From Argopecten irradians (Eukaryota > Mollusca > Bivalvia > Pectinida > Pectinidae): DNA of 64,000 nucleotides. The stretch lies in contig NC_091134.1 of NCBI RefSeq assembly GCF_041381155.1, positions 3,592,001 to 3,656,000 of the forward strand. The letters are read 5' to 3'. A program made the position numbers and the translations under genes. The notes beneath the pieces were generated by a model, which did no database searches, was not told where the DNA came from, and saw only the letters and a program-made list of their open reading frames with translations. This document shows positions 22,970 to 34,371 of the stretch, one piece after another (within the stretch, counting starts at the first letter, position 1; every line of letters begins with the position of its first letter).

Positions 22970-24906
22970 CTGAAAACAGCCGAGGAATATTTAAGATCAT
23001 AGTTAGTTATTTTGGTCAATATAAAAGTCTACAAACTACGGAAGTCGCAGATGCAAACAAAAAAGACTATATTTCTTGTTTTTCCTCAATGTAAATATTA
23101 TTTTTTGGTGTGACACTGGGCAGTTTCCGTAGCAGTTATAAGAATCATACATATACAACATATGAAAGGGCTGCAAGGACTTTTGCTGCAAAATTATAAT
23201 AATATAACAAATGGTAAAAATAGTGGTTACACAAGTGGTTGTTTGGATGTGGAATTTTATTCCACACGATGAGTTATTTTTATATAAATGTTACATTATT
23301 TTAATAGCTTTGGTGGGTTTTTGTACTTCTGGTTCTTTTCATTTATGAACTTATTAAAGTAAGGAATAAATTCCTAGTATCAAACATTCAAGAATCATGT
23401 GAAACCTGTTTTTTACACAAATTATTTTTTTGCTTTTAGCCACAAATAGAGAAATATAACAATCATAAAGTATTGTGTGTTAGCCAAAAATATGATTATA
23501 AGTTGTTGTGAATATTGGTCTCAGCAAAATAAGACACATTTTAGATGCTAAAATTATTAATCATCTTTTGTATAAGATTACAATTGGATATGCTATTCTT
23601 CTTTTACTTCTGGGGATCATCTTCTATAATGGGGGACAACTTTTGGACAATTTTTTCCTCATTATAATGTCTTAATGCTTTTGAAGTTTTCAAAGTTATT
23701 TTTAACAATATAAACATTTGGTCTGGCGGTCTATAATATTATCATAGTGAAAGGCTGGACTGTGTTCGTCTTCTTACTCCGCGACAATTTTTTCCCCATA
23801 AGTTTATTTGTCCCTTTTTCGTTTTGTTTTTAAAAAGTATTACAACAGCATTATTTACAACAACGTTAAGCTTAAAAACGTTACATTTTGTGTCACAACA
23901 CCAAAAACGTTACAAACTAAACTGTTTATATCTGCATTTTGAATGGTCAAAGACGGGGGTGATCACCACATCAGCACACCATTTATTGATGTAGTTGATC
24001 AAAGTGATTTTTGCGGGCACAGAGAATAAGTAGTTCACTCAAAGTTCAAAGGTGATAATTCCGAACAGAATGTGGAGACGAGAAGTAGATCATGTAAAAT
24101 TTCTGAATGTGTCAGAACATACACAAAACTGGGGATGATAATTTTAATCGTTGGTATTACAGATGTGTCTTCGTCATTTATACGACACTAATATATCAAG
24201 AGGGAATAAAATATTTTCTAATCTATAAATTGAATATCTTATCATCATAGGGTTGGTTATCCACATAAAACACTGGAGTAAATAATCAATGTTGTCTATG
24301 CAAAATGTTTAAAGATGGAAATATTTAAAATCTGTACAATACAATTCGTGTTGTTCGATGTAACCCACTTTTTCCACCAGGAGAATCACACCAGGACCGT
24401 ACATAATAAACATCTTGTATTGATATCTCCTGTACCTTTAAGGAATCTACAACCTCTAAATACTTGGTACAACTATTTCCGTCTTTGAATATTACAGTGT
24501 TTGCTCCCTGAGCTGGCGTAAGTAATGATTGTTTAAGTTGTGTTATTGTCGTGCGACGACGCTTTTTTGGCACATCGTTTTCTCCACATTTCGTATGTTT
24601 TTTTGTGTTATGCTCCACAAATTGCTCGACGTCACATTCTAATTCCTATATATATACAAGCAAGTGCAGTTAACTCTGTAATTATGCAAATGACGAAATA
24701 TGAATAATGATTTTTATAGGTCCAAAATAGTTTTAATACCAAATGCTTAAAATTTATTCTTCTGTATGTTGTGGCCAACACAAAAAAACAACCAATCATT
24801 TATTTTGTCATTTCATCAACATTCAAAATTACTTATATCAGGCCCTTTTGGGAATTTTCATAAAGACAGAAAGAAAAAAAAAAGGGAAGAAAGAAATATA
24901 CTCCAC
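22970..24906. other. Intron between exons 4C and 4D
   Basis: Mostly AT-rich unique sequence. It contains one non-repetitive open frame (24325-24650, listed separately). I see no array or complete element. Confidence 0.5.
24325..24648 (-). CDS. Possible orphan exon or protein fragment
   Basis: An open frame of ~108 residues ending in TAA. It starts just after a possible acceptor (TATATATAG at about 24648) with ELECDVEQFVEHNTKK, has a basic, nuclear-signal-like PKKRRRTT, then TNTVIF-like mixed sequence and SIQDVYYVRSWCDSPGGKSG. No ATG begins it; the first apparent start is GTG. Its composition is more protein-like than surrounding introns, but it has no counterpart in other cassettes. It could be a fragment of a mobile element protein or of an unrelated exon. 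I do not recognise it. Confidence 0.3.
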
Positions 24907-24990
24907 ATATTCCATTAGGTTGTCCATCTTTCTTCGCCTTTATTTCATGGTTTCTACATCAAATTTTTCTATTCCTTTTCTGACAAGTTT
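24907..24990 (-). pseudogene. Cassette 4 exon C, with stop
   Basis: At 84 nt it reads KLVRKGIEKFDVETMK, then TAA, then RRRKMDNLMEY. It is 6 nt longer than the 78-nt copies and the donor has become GTGGAG instead of GTAAGT. The acceptor AACAG is kept. It is most like exon C of cassette 1 (VRKGIEKF). Confidence 0.7.
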
Positions 24991-25230
24991 CTGTTGATCA
25001 ATTCATTAAAAAATTAACAAGAGTGTATTGTTCTAGCCTAGGGCAAACAGGATTTAATAAATACGAGAGGCATTGAGGGCCTGTAGGGTATTAATCACTC
25101 GAACTCCTAAGTCTGCAGGTGTAATAGTCAGGTGAATGGGAGTAGAAATTCTGTAGGATGGGTACCTCTTGTCAAAGTTTAGTGACAATTTTGTGACCAA
25201 TAGAAAATAGAAAATAAATATCAATCTCAC

Positions 25231-25338
25231 ATTCATGGCTTTAATTATTCACAAACTCCAAGGTGTCTAAGATATCTGGGACATCTGATTCTTCATCTTT
25301 CTGATGACTGTCATCATCTTCATCTTCAGAATCAGCAC
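25231..25338 (-). pseudogene. Cassette 4 exon B, with stop
   Basis: At 108 nt it is 7 nt longer than the 101-nt copies. It reads ADSEDEDDDSHQKDEESDVP and DILDTLEFVNN, then TAA, so the frame closes before the donor. The donor is the weak GTGAGA. The acceptor AAAG and acidic character are as in other B exons. Together with the stop in the next exon this suggests that cassette 4 is decaying. Confidence 0.7.
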
Positions 25339-25454
25339 CTTTAGACAATGATGTCAATAAACCGATACAAGAATTCCACCGAAGTGTATGTGTTGCCTGC
25401 ACAGCATCACAAAAAATAGTTTTTTTTACTGTTGAAAATATTGTTAATAATTAG

Positions 25455-26036
25455 GAATTTGATCAGTATCGAACCCATCTAAGATCTCATTGATATAAAG
25501 CAAATTACCAAATTTGGTTGAATTCGGACAATAAATACTTAAGTTATCAAGCAGAAACCATATTTAAAACAATTTTAAAGTCCCGCAACTCTTGCAAATA
25601 TCGAAAGATTTTGACCAGTATCTAACCCACCTTAGATCTCTTTGATATTAAGCAATGTACCAGATTTGGTTGAAATCGGACAATAAAATAAAATTAAGCG
25701 GAAACCAAGGATTATGACAATTTTAAAGTACCGTAATTCTTGCAACTACTAACAGATTTTGACTATTATTAAACTCATCTGAGATCTCAATGATATAAAA
25801 CAATTTATAAAATTTGGTTGAAATCGGACCTTTAATATTTATTAAACTCATACTGAGATCTCAATGATATAAAACAATTTATAAAATTTGGTTTAAAATC
25901 GGGACCTTTGATATTTAAGTTATTGAGTGGAAACCAAGAATTTCTATGTTTTTGACGATTTTAAAGTCCTGTAACTCATGCAAATATTGACAGATTTTGA
26001 CCATTATCAAACTCATTTAAGATCTCATTGATGATA
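25455..26036. repeat. ~150-bp repeat, four copies
   Basis: Four diverged copies spaced ~148-152 bp with the core GATCTCA(T/A)TGATAT(A/T)AA and AAATTTGGTTGAA(A/T)TCGGA. It resembles the core of the hairpin-ended elements in other introns (similar period, different sequence) and may be an old, end-less copy. It lies between exons 4A and 4B. Confidence 0.75.
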
Positions 26037-26039
26037 TTC

Positions 26040-26882
26040 ATCCTGATTAACTCCCCTTACCACAATGTCCCTCATCATGATTATCTCCCCTTACCACCAA
26101 TTGCCTCAGCAAAAGATTATCTCCCCTTACCACAATGTCACCAATCGGAACTCCTCGAATGTAAAAACATAACCTCGGATGTGGTAGGTGTAAGAATGTG
26201 AAAGAAACTAAAACATTCTCTTCACCGGAAAACCTAATTACGCACTTACTGCGCTTAAGAAAATGAATGATTATTGAAATGTTAAACTTCTATAATCATA
26301 TTTTAAGAAATTAAATGTAACCATATTTCCTTCGAGATGGACAGCACACAGCATCGATGAACTAACACTCTTTTCCAGTGGCAACCAGTTGTCATGACAA
26401 TAGTAACTTAGTTTCTCAAAATGGATGCCCTTGCGTCACATCCGAGGTCAATATTACAACTGTTACATCTGAGGACTTCCGAGTACAATGTCCCTCATCA
26501 TAATTATCTCCCCTTACCATGATGTTCCTCATCATGATTATCTCCCCTTACCATTAAGTCCCCCACAATGAGTATCTCCCCTTATCATGATGTTCCTCAT
26601 CATAATTATCTCCCCTTATCATGATGTTCCTCATCATGATTATCTCCCCTTTACCATGATGTTCCTCATCATAATTATCTCCCCTTACATGATGTTCCTC
26701 ATCATGATTATCTCCCCTTACCATGATTGTCTCTCATCATAATTAACTCCCCTTACAATGATGATTATCTCCCCTTACCATGATATCTCTCATCATGATT
26801 ATCTCCCCTTATCATGATGTTCCTCATCATAAATTATCTCCCTTATCTTACCATGTTCCTCATCATAATTATCTCCCCTTAC
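26040..26882. repeat. 34-bp donor-site minisatellite, cassette 4
   Basis: About 15 units of TTATCTCCCCTTACCATGAT plus GTTCCTCATCATGA, split by an inserted TIR element at 26145-26482. The last unit merges into exon 4A: each unit carries the exon-end GATCATG and donor GTAAGGGGAG on the minus strand. Confidence 0.9.
26145..26482. mobile_element. Short TIR element (MITE-like) inside the 34-bp array
   Basis: About 338 bp with imperfect terminal inverted repeats of ~45 bp: the left end begins TCGGAACTCCTCGAATGTAA, and the right end, reversed, begins TCGGAAGTCCTCAGATGTAA. Both contain ACCTCGGATGTG further in. ACAATGTC flanks both sides and may be the target duplication or simply array sequence. No coding capacity. 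Confidence 0.68.
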
Positions 26883-27007
26883 CATGATCTCCCTCATCAT
26901 TGTCCATTCTACTGGAATCTTCCATTGTAGTGTTCCCACAGCTATCCTCCCCTTGGCTCGTAAAAGATTCAGCAGTAAGCTTAGCTTTAGTCAAGATGTC
27001 TGAACGT
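26883..27007 (-). CDS. Cassette 4 exon A
   Basis: A 125-nt exon encoding RSDILTKAKLTAESFTSQGE and ending NDEGDH. The acceptor is GCAG and the donor GTAAGGGGAG. Nearly identical to exon A of cassette 3 although later exons of this cassette are much more diverged, which suggests recent gene conversion or unequal exchange here. A 34-bp donor minisatellite follows. Confidence 0.78.
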
Positions 27008-28547
27008 CTGCAAATCAACAATTATTCTACCTAGAAAATTCATTGCAATCAGTAAGTTTTCATTGCCAGGTGAGGCTTTTGTTCCAGCCTTTTAATAACG
27101 GTATTACAGAAATGGTTCTGATAATGTTGTTTTGCGCAAACCATTGTCTTTAAACTGCCCCAAAATACCAGTTTTTACAATCTTTGTTATAACAGCATGA
27201 CAAGCAACACATATTCAATCTCATGGCTTATAACAAAAAGGCTCAGAGGGGCCTTTATTGCTCAACAGGTTTATTCAGGATGACTTATTTCCAATTGCAT
27301 TTACCAGATATTTTTTTAACATTTTCCAAGAATCCCCTCAGCCTCGTGGAGGTCAGTCCAACCATTTGTATAATTTTGAAACTTATACTACCAGTTATAG
27401 TGATATTAATATCTTTGTTTCTGATAAGAAGTTACTTAGATACAACTATAGACAAACTGATCACTTTTGGCCATATTGCACAAGTACCTGGGGATTAGTC
27501 CATCAGTTTTTGATCTTCAACCCATAGGGACATTAGTGTGCAAACATGACTGATATCTCTTGCTAAGTTTTAGATAATCTTTTTCCATGAAATTGGCTAA
27601 ATTACCCCTTTTGGTGCCATTCCTCATTCCTAGGTCGATTAATCAACCTTTACATTCACACAACTTTGAATTTCCACCATCCCATGAGGATGCTCACAGT
27701 CAAATTTTGGTTAAATTCTGATAAGTGGTTATGGAAAAGTAGTAATTGGACACCAAAGTATGTCAGTAACTTACCCTTGTCGCTCAAACTTTTTGGTCAG
27801 TTTCTCAGCTTCAATATTCTAGAAAACAAAGAGATAAAAGGTTTATGTATATATCCATCACTATATCAATGGCGTTGATCTAAAGTGGTCTCTGAATTTC
27901 AATATCATTTTTAGAATTAACTGAGAACCCTTATAGTTACTTGTTGCAACTCCATTTCTCCAGAAATAGCGATAATTTTCTATAATAGTAAAATCAATAT
28001 GATTAATACAATTTGTATTTACTGACACATGAAAATGTGTTGTGTCAGTTATACAAAGACAAGATGATCAGACAAGATCTCAATGCCTGTGCAAAAATCT
28101 GTTGCGAAACAGTCAGAAAGCCTCATGTTTGACAATTTCATTATTCTACCTGACTCGCGTTGAGATTCTGTTGTCTCGCGACAATCATACAGTTTTATAA
28201 TAAAGGCACAGCTAAATAGAATCAGATCCCAGTTTAATGAACATTTCTTAATTTTTAAGGAATTCCTTAACTTAAATTTTGCCATAGAAAAGCATTACAA
28301 AAGTTAGGGAAAAAATCTTAAGGAGTCTTCCTTCAAATCTGTAATGCTTAATGCATGGAGAATTTTAATATAATGGATTCCTTAAATTATTCAAATGTTT
28401 ATGAAACTGGGCCCTTAAAATTCTTTGAAAGCTCAGACATTTTAGATAAAAATGGTTCTTTATATTCACTAGACTTATGACATTTCCAACAATAGTCAGG
28501 GTTCATAAAACACAGAAATACATACAAAATACCAACATAGAACCAAC
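27008..28547. other. Introns around exon 3I
   Basis: AT-rich unique sequence on both sides of the 44-nt exon. Overlapping 90-residue open frames at 27223-27527 show no conservation with paralogous introns and are not called. Unlike the same intron in cassettes 1 and 2, there is no 41-bp array between exons H and I. Confidence 0.5.
27775..27818 (-). CDS. Cassette 3 exon I
   Basis: A 44-nt exon encoding NIEAEKLTKKFERQ, ending in phase 2. The acceptor is TTCTAG and the donor GTAAGT. Intact. Confidence 0.75.
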
Positions 28548-28607
28548 CTTTAGAAACGAGTCCAGATGGCTGATGTCCTTCACTGGCCAAATTATAGTAT
28601 TTCTTGG
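28548..28607 (-). CDS. Cassette 3 exon H, with duplicated acceptor
   Basis: A 60-nt exon encoding PRNTIIWPVKDI and SHLDSFLK, donor GTTGGT. The 22 bp around its 3' splice site are tandemly duplicated (28591-28612 and 28613-28634), so two identical TTACAG acceptors sit 22 nt apart. Only the inner one keeps the exon at 60 nt and in frame; the outer would shift the frame. Confidence 0.78.
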
Positions 28608-28634
28608 CTGTAATTATAGTATTTCTTGGCTGTA
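28591..28634 (-). repeat. 22-bp tandem duplication of a 3' splice site
   Basis: Two perfect copies of ATTATAGTATTTCTTGGCTG plus TA, each containing an acceptor (TTACAG on the minus strand). The inner copy is the exon 3H border. Confidence 0.9.
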
Positions 28635-30845
28635 AAGAAAATATGATATAATTCTGTTTGTTTTCTTCTTCCTTGTGTTTAAGGTTTAAGTGTCCCGAAC
28701 CAGGCAAACCAATTGACCAGTTACTTTATTTTTGGTAATCTATTAAAACCCATCAGTTTTGATGAATTGAGCAGTGAAAATCTCCCACAAAATCAATGAT
28801 TGTGTACACCAAAATAAAACGCTCGGTACTATAAATTCAGTCATTTCCCACATTGGAAACAGCTAGGGTAAACATTGTCTGATATATTATTTTACAGAAT
28901 TTTGTCTATCATACGGCTCTTCTAACAAACTACAATTTCACATTCAGCCAAAAAAAGTCCTGTACCATGCCCTGGTGCTGTTTTTAGCGTGAAAATTGTG
29001 TGGTTTTTCTTAAATAGATTTTTGTTTAACATATACTTGACAAAATTTATTTAAGAGACATTATTTAGCATTAACTGAAATTTCTTCCGAGCCAAGTGGA
29101 CAATGTTTGACAATTTAATATTAAAAAAAGTTTTATACATACGAATGTGACTGACGTTACCGGAAATGGTCCATGAATACAGAGTTGAAATTTGTCTACG
29201 TGATATCTGATAAACACATATTTTAGAAAAGACTCTATACATACTGTATTATCTAAATTTACAAATGTTTTTCAACACCTAGTGAAATACAATCTTAGCG
29301 GTGTTGTTGTCGTTGAAAATACGAAACTTAATGCTGACTGTGCATGGCGCAGTCATGTGACTATCAGGTGATGAAGCAGTCTGCTTCGCTACAAAATGGC
29401 TTATTTTTACTGATCATGCCATCTAATAGTGCTGTCGATTGCAGGTAGAGTTCCTCGGCACATCGGCGGATTGTAGTTAATCTAAATATTTACAGACTGA
29501 AATATTTCAGTAGAGTTATGTACTTGGTTTGGTTAACGCAGGTACAATCTAACGGCGATACAATGATTCAGAAGGAGATTGAAAGTGAAAGTAGAAAAGT
29601 ATCGGTACAAACGAAACATATTTTCTGATGAAGTTACTTCAACACATAGATCCGATTGTTTCAATATTTTGCAGTCTCAACATGAATTTATTTTCAGAAC
29701 CTTTTTTCCTTCTCTTTCTACTCTTGATAAACAACACAAATGATGTTTTTTTTCATGTTAAAAACCTTTGATGTTTAAGATATAACTTTTTAACCTATAG
29801 GAAATAAATTCATTAAATATTGTTTCCATCTATGTTATTTTCCAAAGATAAACAGGGTTTATGCTAAAACATCACAAGTAATAATGATAAGCGACGCGTA
29901 GCGCATCAGTTGTACTGTTGAAAATTTCGCTCACGCAATTTTCTCCCGCATTGCAATTGCTGAAAGTTGACAGGTATGGTAGTTACAGAATTACCTTCAT
30001 GTTTGCCCAACTTCTTTTATCTTTGGGATATGGAAGTACTGGTACTTTGGAATATCTTCTGGTTTTTGTGATTTCAAGCTGTATAAATTCTTCCCTCACA
30101 GAGTCCTCGATGTCTAAATAAAAATTTGAAATATTTCATTCATTTAATTAATACATCAGGTATTTTTTACTTATACATAATGTTTCATGGTATTTCATTT
30201 CAGAGTTTTTTCTAATAACTGTTGTTATTGACTTATTTGATTACAATTTACTTTTATGTGTAAAGTATTAAAAAGGAACTAAGAGTGCTCTGATACCTCT
30301 TGTTTCACAACTAAGTGTGTCAGAGCGTAATAAAGAAATCTGAAACTAACAAAAAAAAAATTAAACTGAGAGGAATTAATTCAATACCCAGTCAGTGGAA
30401 TCAGTTTTCTGTAACTGTAATTCTCATAGATAGTACAAAAAATTACTATCTAGATTAAATGTATCAGTTGTGTTGGGGTTTTTTTTGTCTGAAAAAAAAT
30501 TGGTAAAACCAAAAAAAAAAGAAAAAAAGTCAGGCTATTGTTGTACAATAGGTGTGGAAAACAGATATCTGAATTTTTATCCTTAAAACAGTGCAATGGG
30601 TATGTTGATTTTTTTTTTTTTTTTTTTTTGATTCATTAGAGAATTGATTTTCAAAAAGATAACAAAAAATGAGAACATGAGCTTACTGAAGGTACATAAT
30701 AGTTAGATTGTACCATATATAAATGATAATAATTCAGTTTAAATATGTAAGAGTTCACTTTATTAAATACATGAAAAGCTGATTGAAGTTGTGACACTTA
30801 TGCAGTATATAGCCAGATTTAAAATAAGGTAAAACTTTTACCTAC
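28635..30845. other. Introns around exon 3G
   Basis: AT-rich sequence with poly-T/poly-A runs (30480-30530, 30608-30630) and no recognised element. The intron from 3F to 3G aligns in places with those of cassettes 1 and 2. Confidence 0.5.
29995..30113 (-). CDS. Cassette 3 exon G
   Basis: A 119-nt exon encoding IEDSVREEFIQLEITKTRR and VPVLPYPKDKRSWANMK. The acceptor is TTTAG and the donor GTAATT. Intact. Confidence 0.8.
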
Positions 30846-30922
30846 CAAAAGTATGCAATGGATATTGGAGAATCTTGCCTGTAGCAACAGCGTGGCCTTC
30901 ATGGAAGAGGGAAACTTTCAGT
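30846..30922 (-). CDS. Cassette 3 exon F
   Basis: A 77-nt exon encoding LKVSLFHEGHAVATGKI and LQYPLHTF. The acceptor is CTCAG and the donor GTAGGT. Intact. Only ~230 bp separate it from exon E; this is the shortest E-F intron of the five cassettes. Confidence 0.8.
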
Positions 30923-31152
30923 CTGAGAATTCAAATCAACAGAATACCATTAAAAAAATTACTTTACTAGAGAAATATGAAGATATTAAACTAAGATGTT
31001 CTAATGCATGTACATAGACAGTAAACTTTTAAATACTTTAGTCTGAAAATGTGTGTTATCTTTTTTTCCACATTTTATTCTGGTTTGATGGTTCAGAGAG
31101 CTTGTTATCAATAAGAAAGAAAAAGCTGATAATTAATTAAAGTAGTACTTAC

Positions 31153-31257
31153 TTAGCCGTTAGTTTATCTTTGGGGATTGGCTTGGGCACAAAACGTAGT
31201 TTCTTTAAAGTCAAAGGGTCTGGCATATTTTCAGATTTTGTCTTCTCATTGTACCCC
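31153..31257 (-). CDS. Cassette 3 exon E
   Basis: A 105-nt exon (1 base + 34 codons + 2 bases) encoding GYNEKTKSENMPDP and LKKLRFVPKPIPKDKLTAK. The acceptor is TTCAG and the donor GTAAGT. Intact; the reference copy for judging the damaged exon E of cassette 2. Confidence 0.8.
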
Positions 31258-32082
31258 CTGAAAAACCTTAGAAAATTAACTACTTGCAAAGGGAAAACAT
31301 ATAATTTCCAATATTCATCAATTTGCAAAAGAAATGGTATTATTGTTAAAAACACATGGCCAATGGTCCTTAACGGTCATCTGACAATAAAACCTTAAAT
31401 TGGCGCCATCTGAATAGGAAAATATTTAAACATGTTCCAAGATGGTGACTTTGACATCCATCTTGGATTTATATGCCGAAAATAATAACACTTCTTAGAC
31501 AGCCCTCCCATGCATTCAGAAAAATTTTCAGCATCACAGCTGAAAAACTTAAAAATATGTGTTTCATGAAGGCAGCTGGGGACACATTAATTCAACCTGA
31601 AAAAATAACAACACTTGGTGATCAGGACCATCAGTTCAAAATGTGTTTTCAAGATGGCGGCTCAGGTGGCCACCTTGGATTTGGAATCAACCCGAAAAAT
31701 AACAACACTTTGTCACTACTATTTCATACAAGTTTCTGCTAATTCGAACCAGAACTTGAGAAGAAGTTGAAAATGTGAAAAACTTAAGATGGATAGTGCA
31801 TGGCAGCCTTCGTGTCAGATGACTTGATGATAGTATTTGCATTTCAGTTTGAATTATATAAAGATTTAAGATAACCAAGTTTGTCAGAGACATGTATCAG
31901 TTATCATATTTTTGACATGAACAGGTGTGCAACAAATATTGAACGTATATTGAATTTATATGTTATTCAATCCTTTTAACTTAACATTTTGCCAATAAAA
32001 ACAAACATTGGATTTGAAATGGTGGGCTAGCGAGCAGCCCCATATGTATAAACACAAATGCAAAACCAAAAGTTCACATTAC
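31258..32082. other. Intron between exons 3D and 3E
   Basis: Alignable by eye with 45605-46876 in cassette 2 (shared TTCAGCA(T/C)C, GAAAAAATAACAACACTTGGT and GTGCAACAAA(T/C)ATT). It shows that this part of cassettes 2 and 3 arose by duplication including introns. No coding sequence seen. Confidence 0.6.
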
Positions 32083-32186
32083 TTGTCAGATTGCAGAAAC
32101 CTCCGAGTTCTTAACCTCTGAGATATTTTCTTCCCGATCTCTTTTCTGGTTTCAGGTGAATCAATGGCTGGGCATTTTTCCTGAAT
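32083..32186 (-). CDS. Cassette 3 exon D
   Basis: A 104-nt exon encoding IQEKCPAIDSPETRKEIGKK and ending RFLQSD plus two bases. The acceptor is TCCAG and the donor GTAATG. Intact. Confidence 0.8.
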
Positions 32187-32290
32187 CTGGAAAAAGAAAT
32201 TTTAGTTTTGTTCCCTGAGCCGAATTCCAATGGGTAAACCAAAGATAGCATTCAAATGATGTGTTCAAGGTAGCAGATTATCTAAGTATT

Positions 32291-33601
32291 CAACAAGAGG
32301 CCCATGGGCCTTAACGGTCACCTGAGTTTGAATATAAACACTATATGCTGGGCCTTGAAGTTGGTCAGTGATTTATAAATTTGACTTTTTAGTCTATGAA
32401 GAGTATTTGCTTCCATCAAACCTGTGACTTAGAGGAAGAATTTTTTGAAATATTTTGGTCAATTTGACCCTGTTTGGTCCCACCTCTCTGGTCCCTCAGG
32501 GGGTCATCGAGAACCGATATGGATGTAAAATGCTATATCTCAGGCTAATAATTCTAATCAAGTTTGAATCATTTCCTATGAAAAATTGAGCAAATTATGT
32601 TCATAAATATGTTTTTCCTATATAAACTATAGTAAACTTGACCCCCTCCCAGGGGGTAATGTGAGAAACCCAGGGTCATATGATTCACAATTTTTATAAA
32701 ACACCTTTAACACCTTTCCATCAATAATTATTTGATTCTAACATTTCAAGAATTTTAGAAGAATTTTGAAGTTTTAGCCAATTTGACCCTTTTTAGCCCC
32801 GCCCCTCTGCCCCAAGGGGGTCAGCCAGGACACACATGGATATGATATTGATATTAAAATGCTATATCTCAGGCTAATAATTCTTACCAAGTTTGACTCA
32901 TTTCCTATGAAAATTTAGTAAAAAATGGTCATAAATGTGTTTTCCTATATAAACTATAGTAAACTTGACCCCCTCCCCAAGGGGAAACGTGAGACCCCAG
33001 GGTCATATAATTCACAATTTTCATAAAACACCTTATGACCTTTTCATCTATAAAGTGTATTTGATTCTACCATTTCCAGAATTTTAGAAGCAGATTTTTG
33101 AAGTTTTAGCATATTTGACTTTTTTTGGCCCCGCCCCTCTGCCCCCAGGGGGTCGGCCAGGACCAATATGGATATGATGTTAAAATGCTATCTCGATCAG
33201 GCTAATAATTCTAACCAAACTCGTTGTCAATGAAAATTGAGCAAAAAGTGTGTTTTCCCTATATAAACTATAGTAAACTTGACTCCCTCCCCAAGGGGAA
33301 ACTTGAGACCCCAGGGTCATATAATTCACAATTTATGTAAAGGACCTTAAGACCTTTCTATCTATGAAAAGTATTTGATTCTACCACATCTGTGTGTAGA
33401 GAAGAAGATTATTGAAATTTTACTCAATTTTACCCCTTTTGGCCCCCTCCCATAGCCCTGTGGGGTGGGGACCATATATATTCACAATTTTGATTGGCCT
33501 TATGCCTTAGAAGGTTTGTGCAAAATTTCATTGAAATTGCTTCAGGACAAAAGGCGATTAGAATAGGTCACTTGATACTTCGTTTTCAGGTGACCTAAAA
33601 A
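32291..33601 (+). mobile_element. Hairpin-ended non-autonomous element, 1.3 kb
   Basis: It begins CAACAAGAGGCCCATGGGCC and ends with a hairpin (AGGTCACTTGATA...TCAGGTGACCT) followed by AAAAAG. The interior has three ~325-bp repeats marked by GCTATATCTCAGGCTAATAA and CCCCGCCCCTCTGCCCC. It is absent from the paralogous intron of cassette 2 (~47365), which defines both ends. No open frame. The structure suggests a Helitron/Helentron- or pearl-like non-autonomous element; this assignment is inference. Confidence 0.75.
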
Positions 33602-34236
33602 GAAGAAAGAAATGAAAGCTTTGAGTGGAATGCTGAAAGGAGTAGATATATGACAGGACCAGTATTTGGCCTTAATGTTTTCAGGCCGAAAAAAATGAAC
33701 TTTGATCCCCATCAATTTCATTATCAATAAATACTCTCATACTTGCTATTCATCAAAACATAATTTTTATAACCATGTACACGATGTGTCCCACCTATGA
33801 CGTCATCAAATTGATGATTTTCCTCTTCTCGCCAAATTTTGCTAGAAATTCATCATCTTTAGGTTAGAAAAGGGCTTGAAATGGATTTGGCCACGCCACC
33901 TTGGAGCAACTTTACATTTTGCATGGATATGCGTAAATACACAATACACAACGTGTGAAAATCTCTTTCTGCTCCACGAAGGCGGGGCCACATTCATTTT
34001 TAGAGAAAACCACTCAAAAAGTATGATTTTTCAAGGATTTTTGTGAAAAATGGCGGGAAACTGCATGTTGATGATACGTCATAGTGAACATAATTGCACA
34101 TGCGGGACATTTCGAGATGTAATGTGTTAGCAAATGTATTCAGCTGTTATATGGCAAAATATGTTGTTCTTTACTGGAGAATTAATTTTGAGGCCATATT
34201 CGAGTCTTAACGTTACCTCCTCCTTTGTCTACTTAC
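33602..34236. other. Intron between exons 3C and 3D, right part
   Basis: Sequence following the inserted element. It begins with GCTTTGAGTGGAATGCTGAA, matching 47394 in cassette 2, and contains ~500 bp (33660-34200) not present there, possibly a further insertion without recognisable ends. Confidence 0.5.
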
Positions 34237-34317
34237 ATATTTCATATTTAACTTGTCCAAGTTCTTGTCTTTCATGGATTCCACACAAATTTTATCCATC
34301 CCTTGTCTGATAATTCT
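34237..34317 (-). CDS. Cassette 3 exon C
   Basis: An 81-nt exon (27 codons, one more than cassette 2) encoding RIIRQGMDKICVESMKDK and ending LNMKY. The donor is GTAAGT and the acceptor TATAG. Intact and symmetric. A 39-bp minisatellite lies ~55 bp upstream of the acceptor. Confidence 0.8.
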
Positions 34318-34371
34318 CTATAAAAAGACAATAAAATAATGAACAGGATATCACATTGGGGCAATATTCAC

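Noticed and set aside
26040-26882. 34-bp repeats with short variable segments, superficially CRISPR-like
   Set aside because: Eukaryotic context; there are no unique spacers, only variants of one unit; no cas genes.
27223-27527. Overlapping plus-strand frames of ~90 residues
   Set aside because: Not conserved in paralogous introns, and two frames overlap the same AT-rich sequence; no splice or start support.
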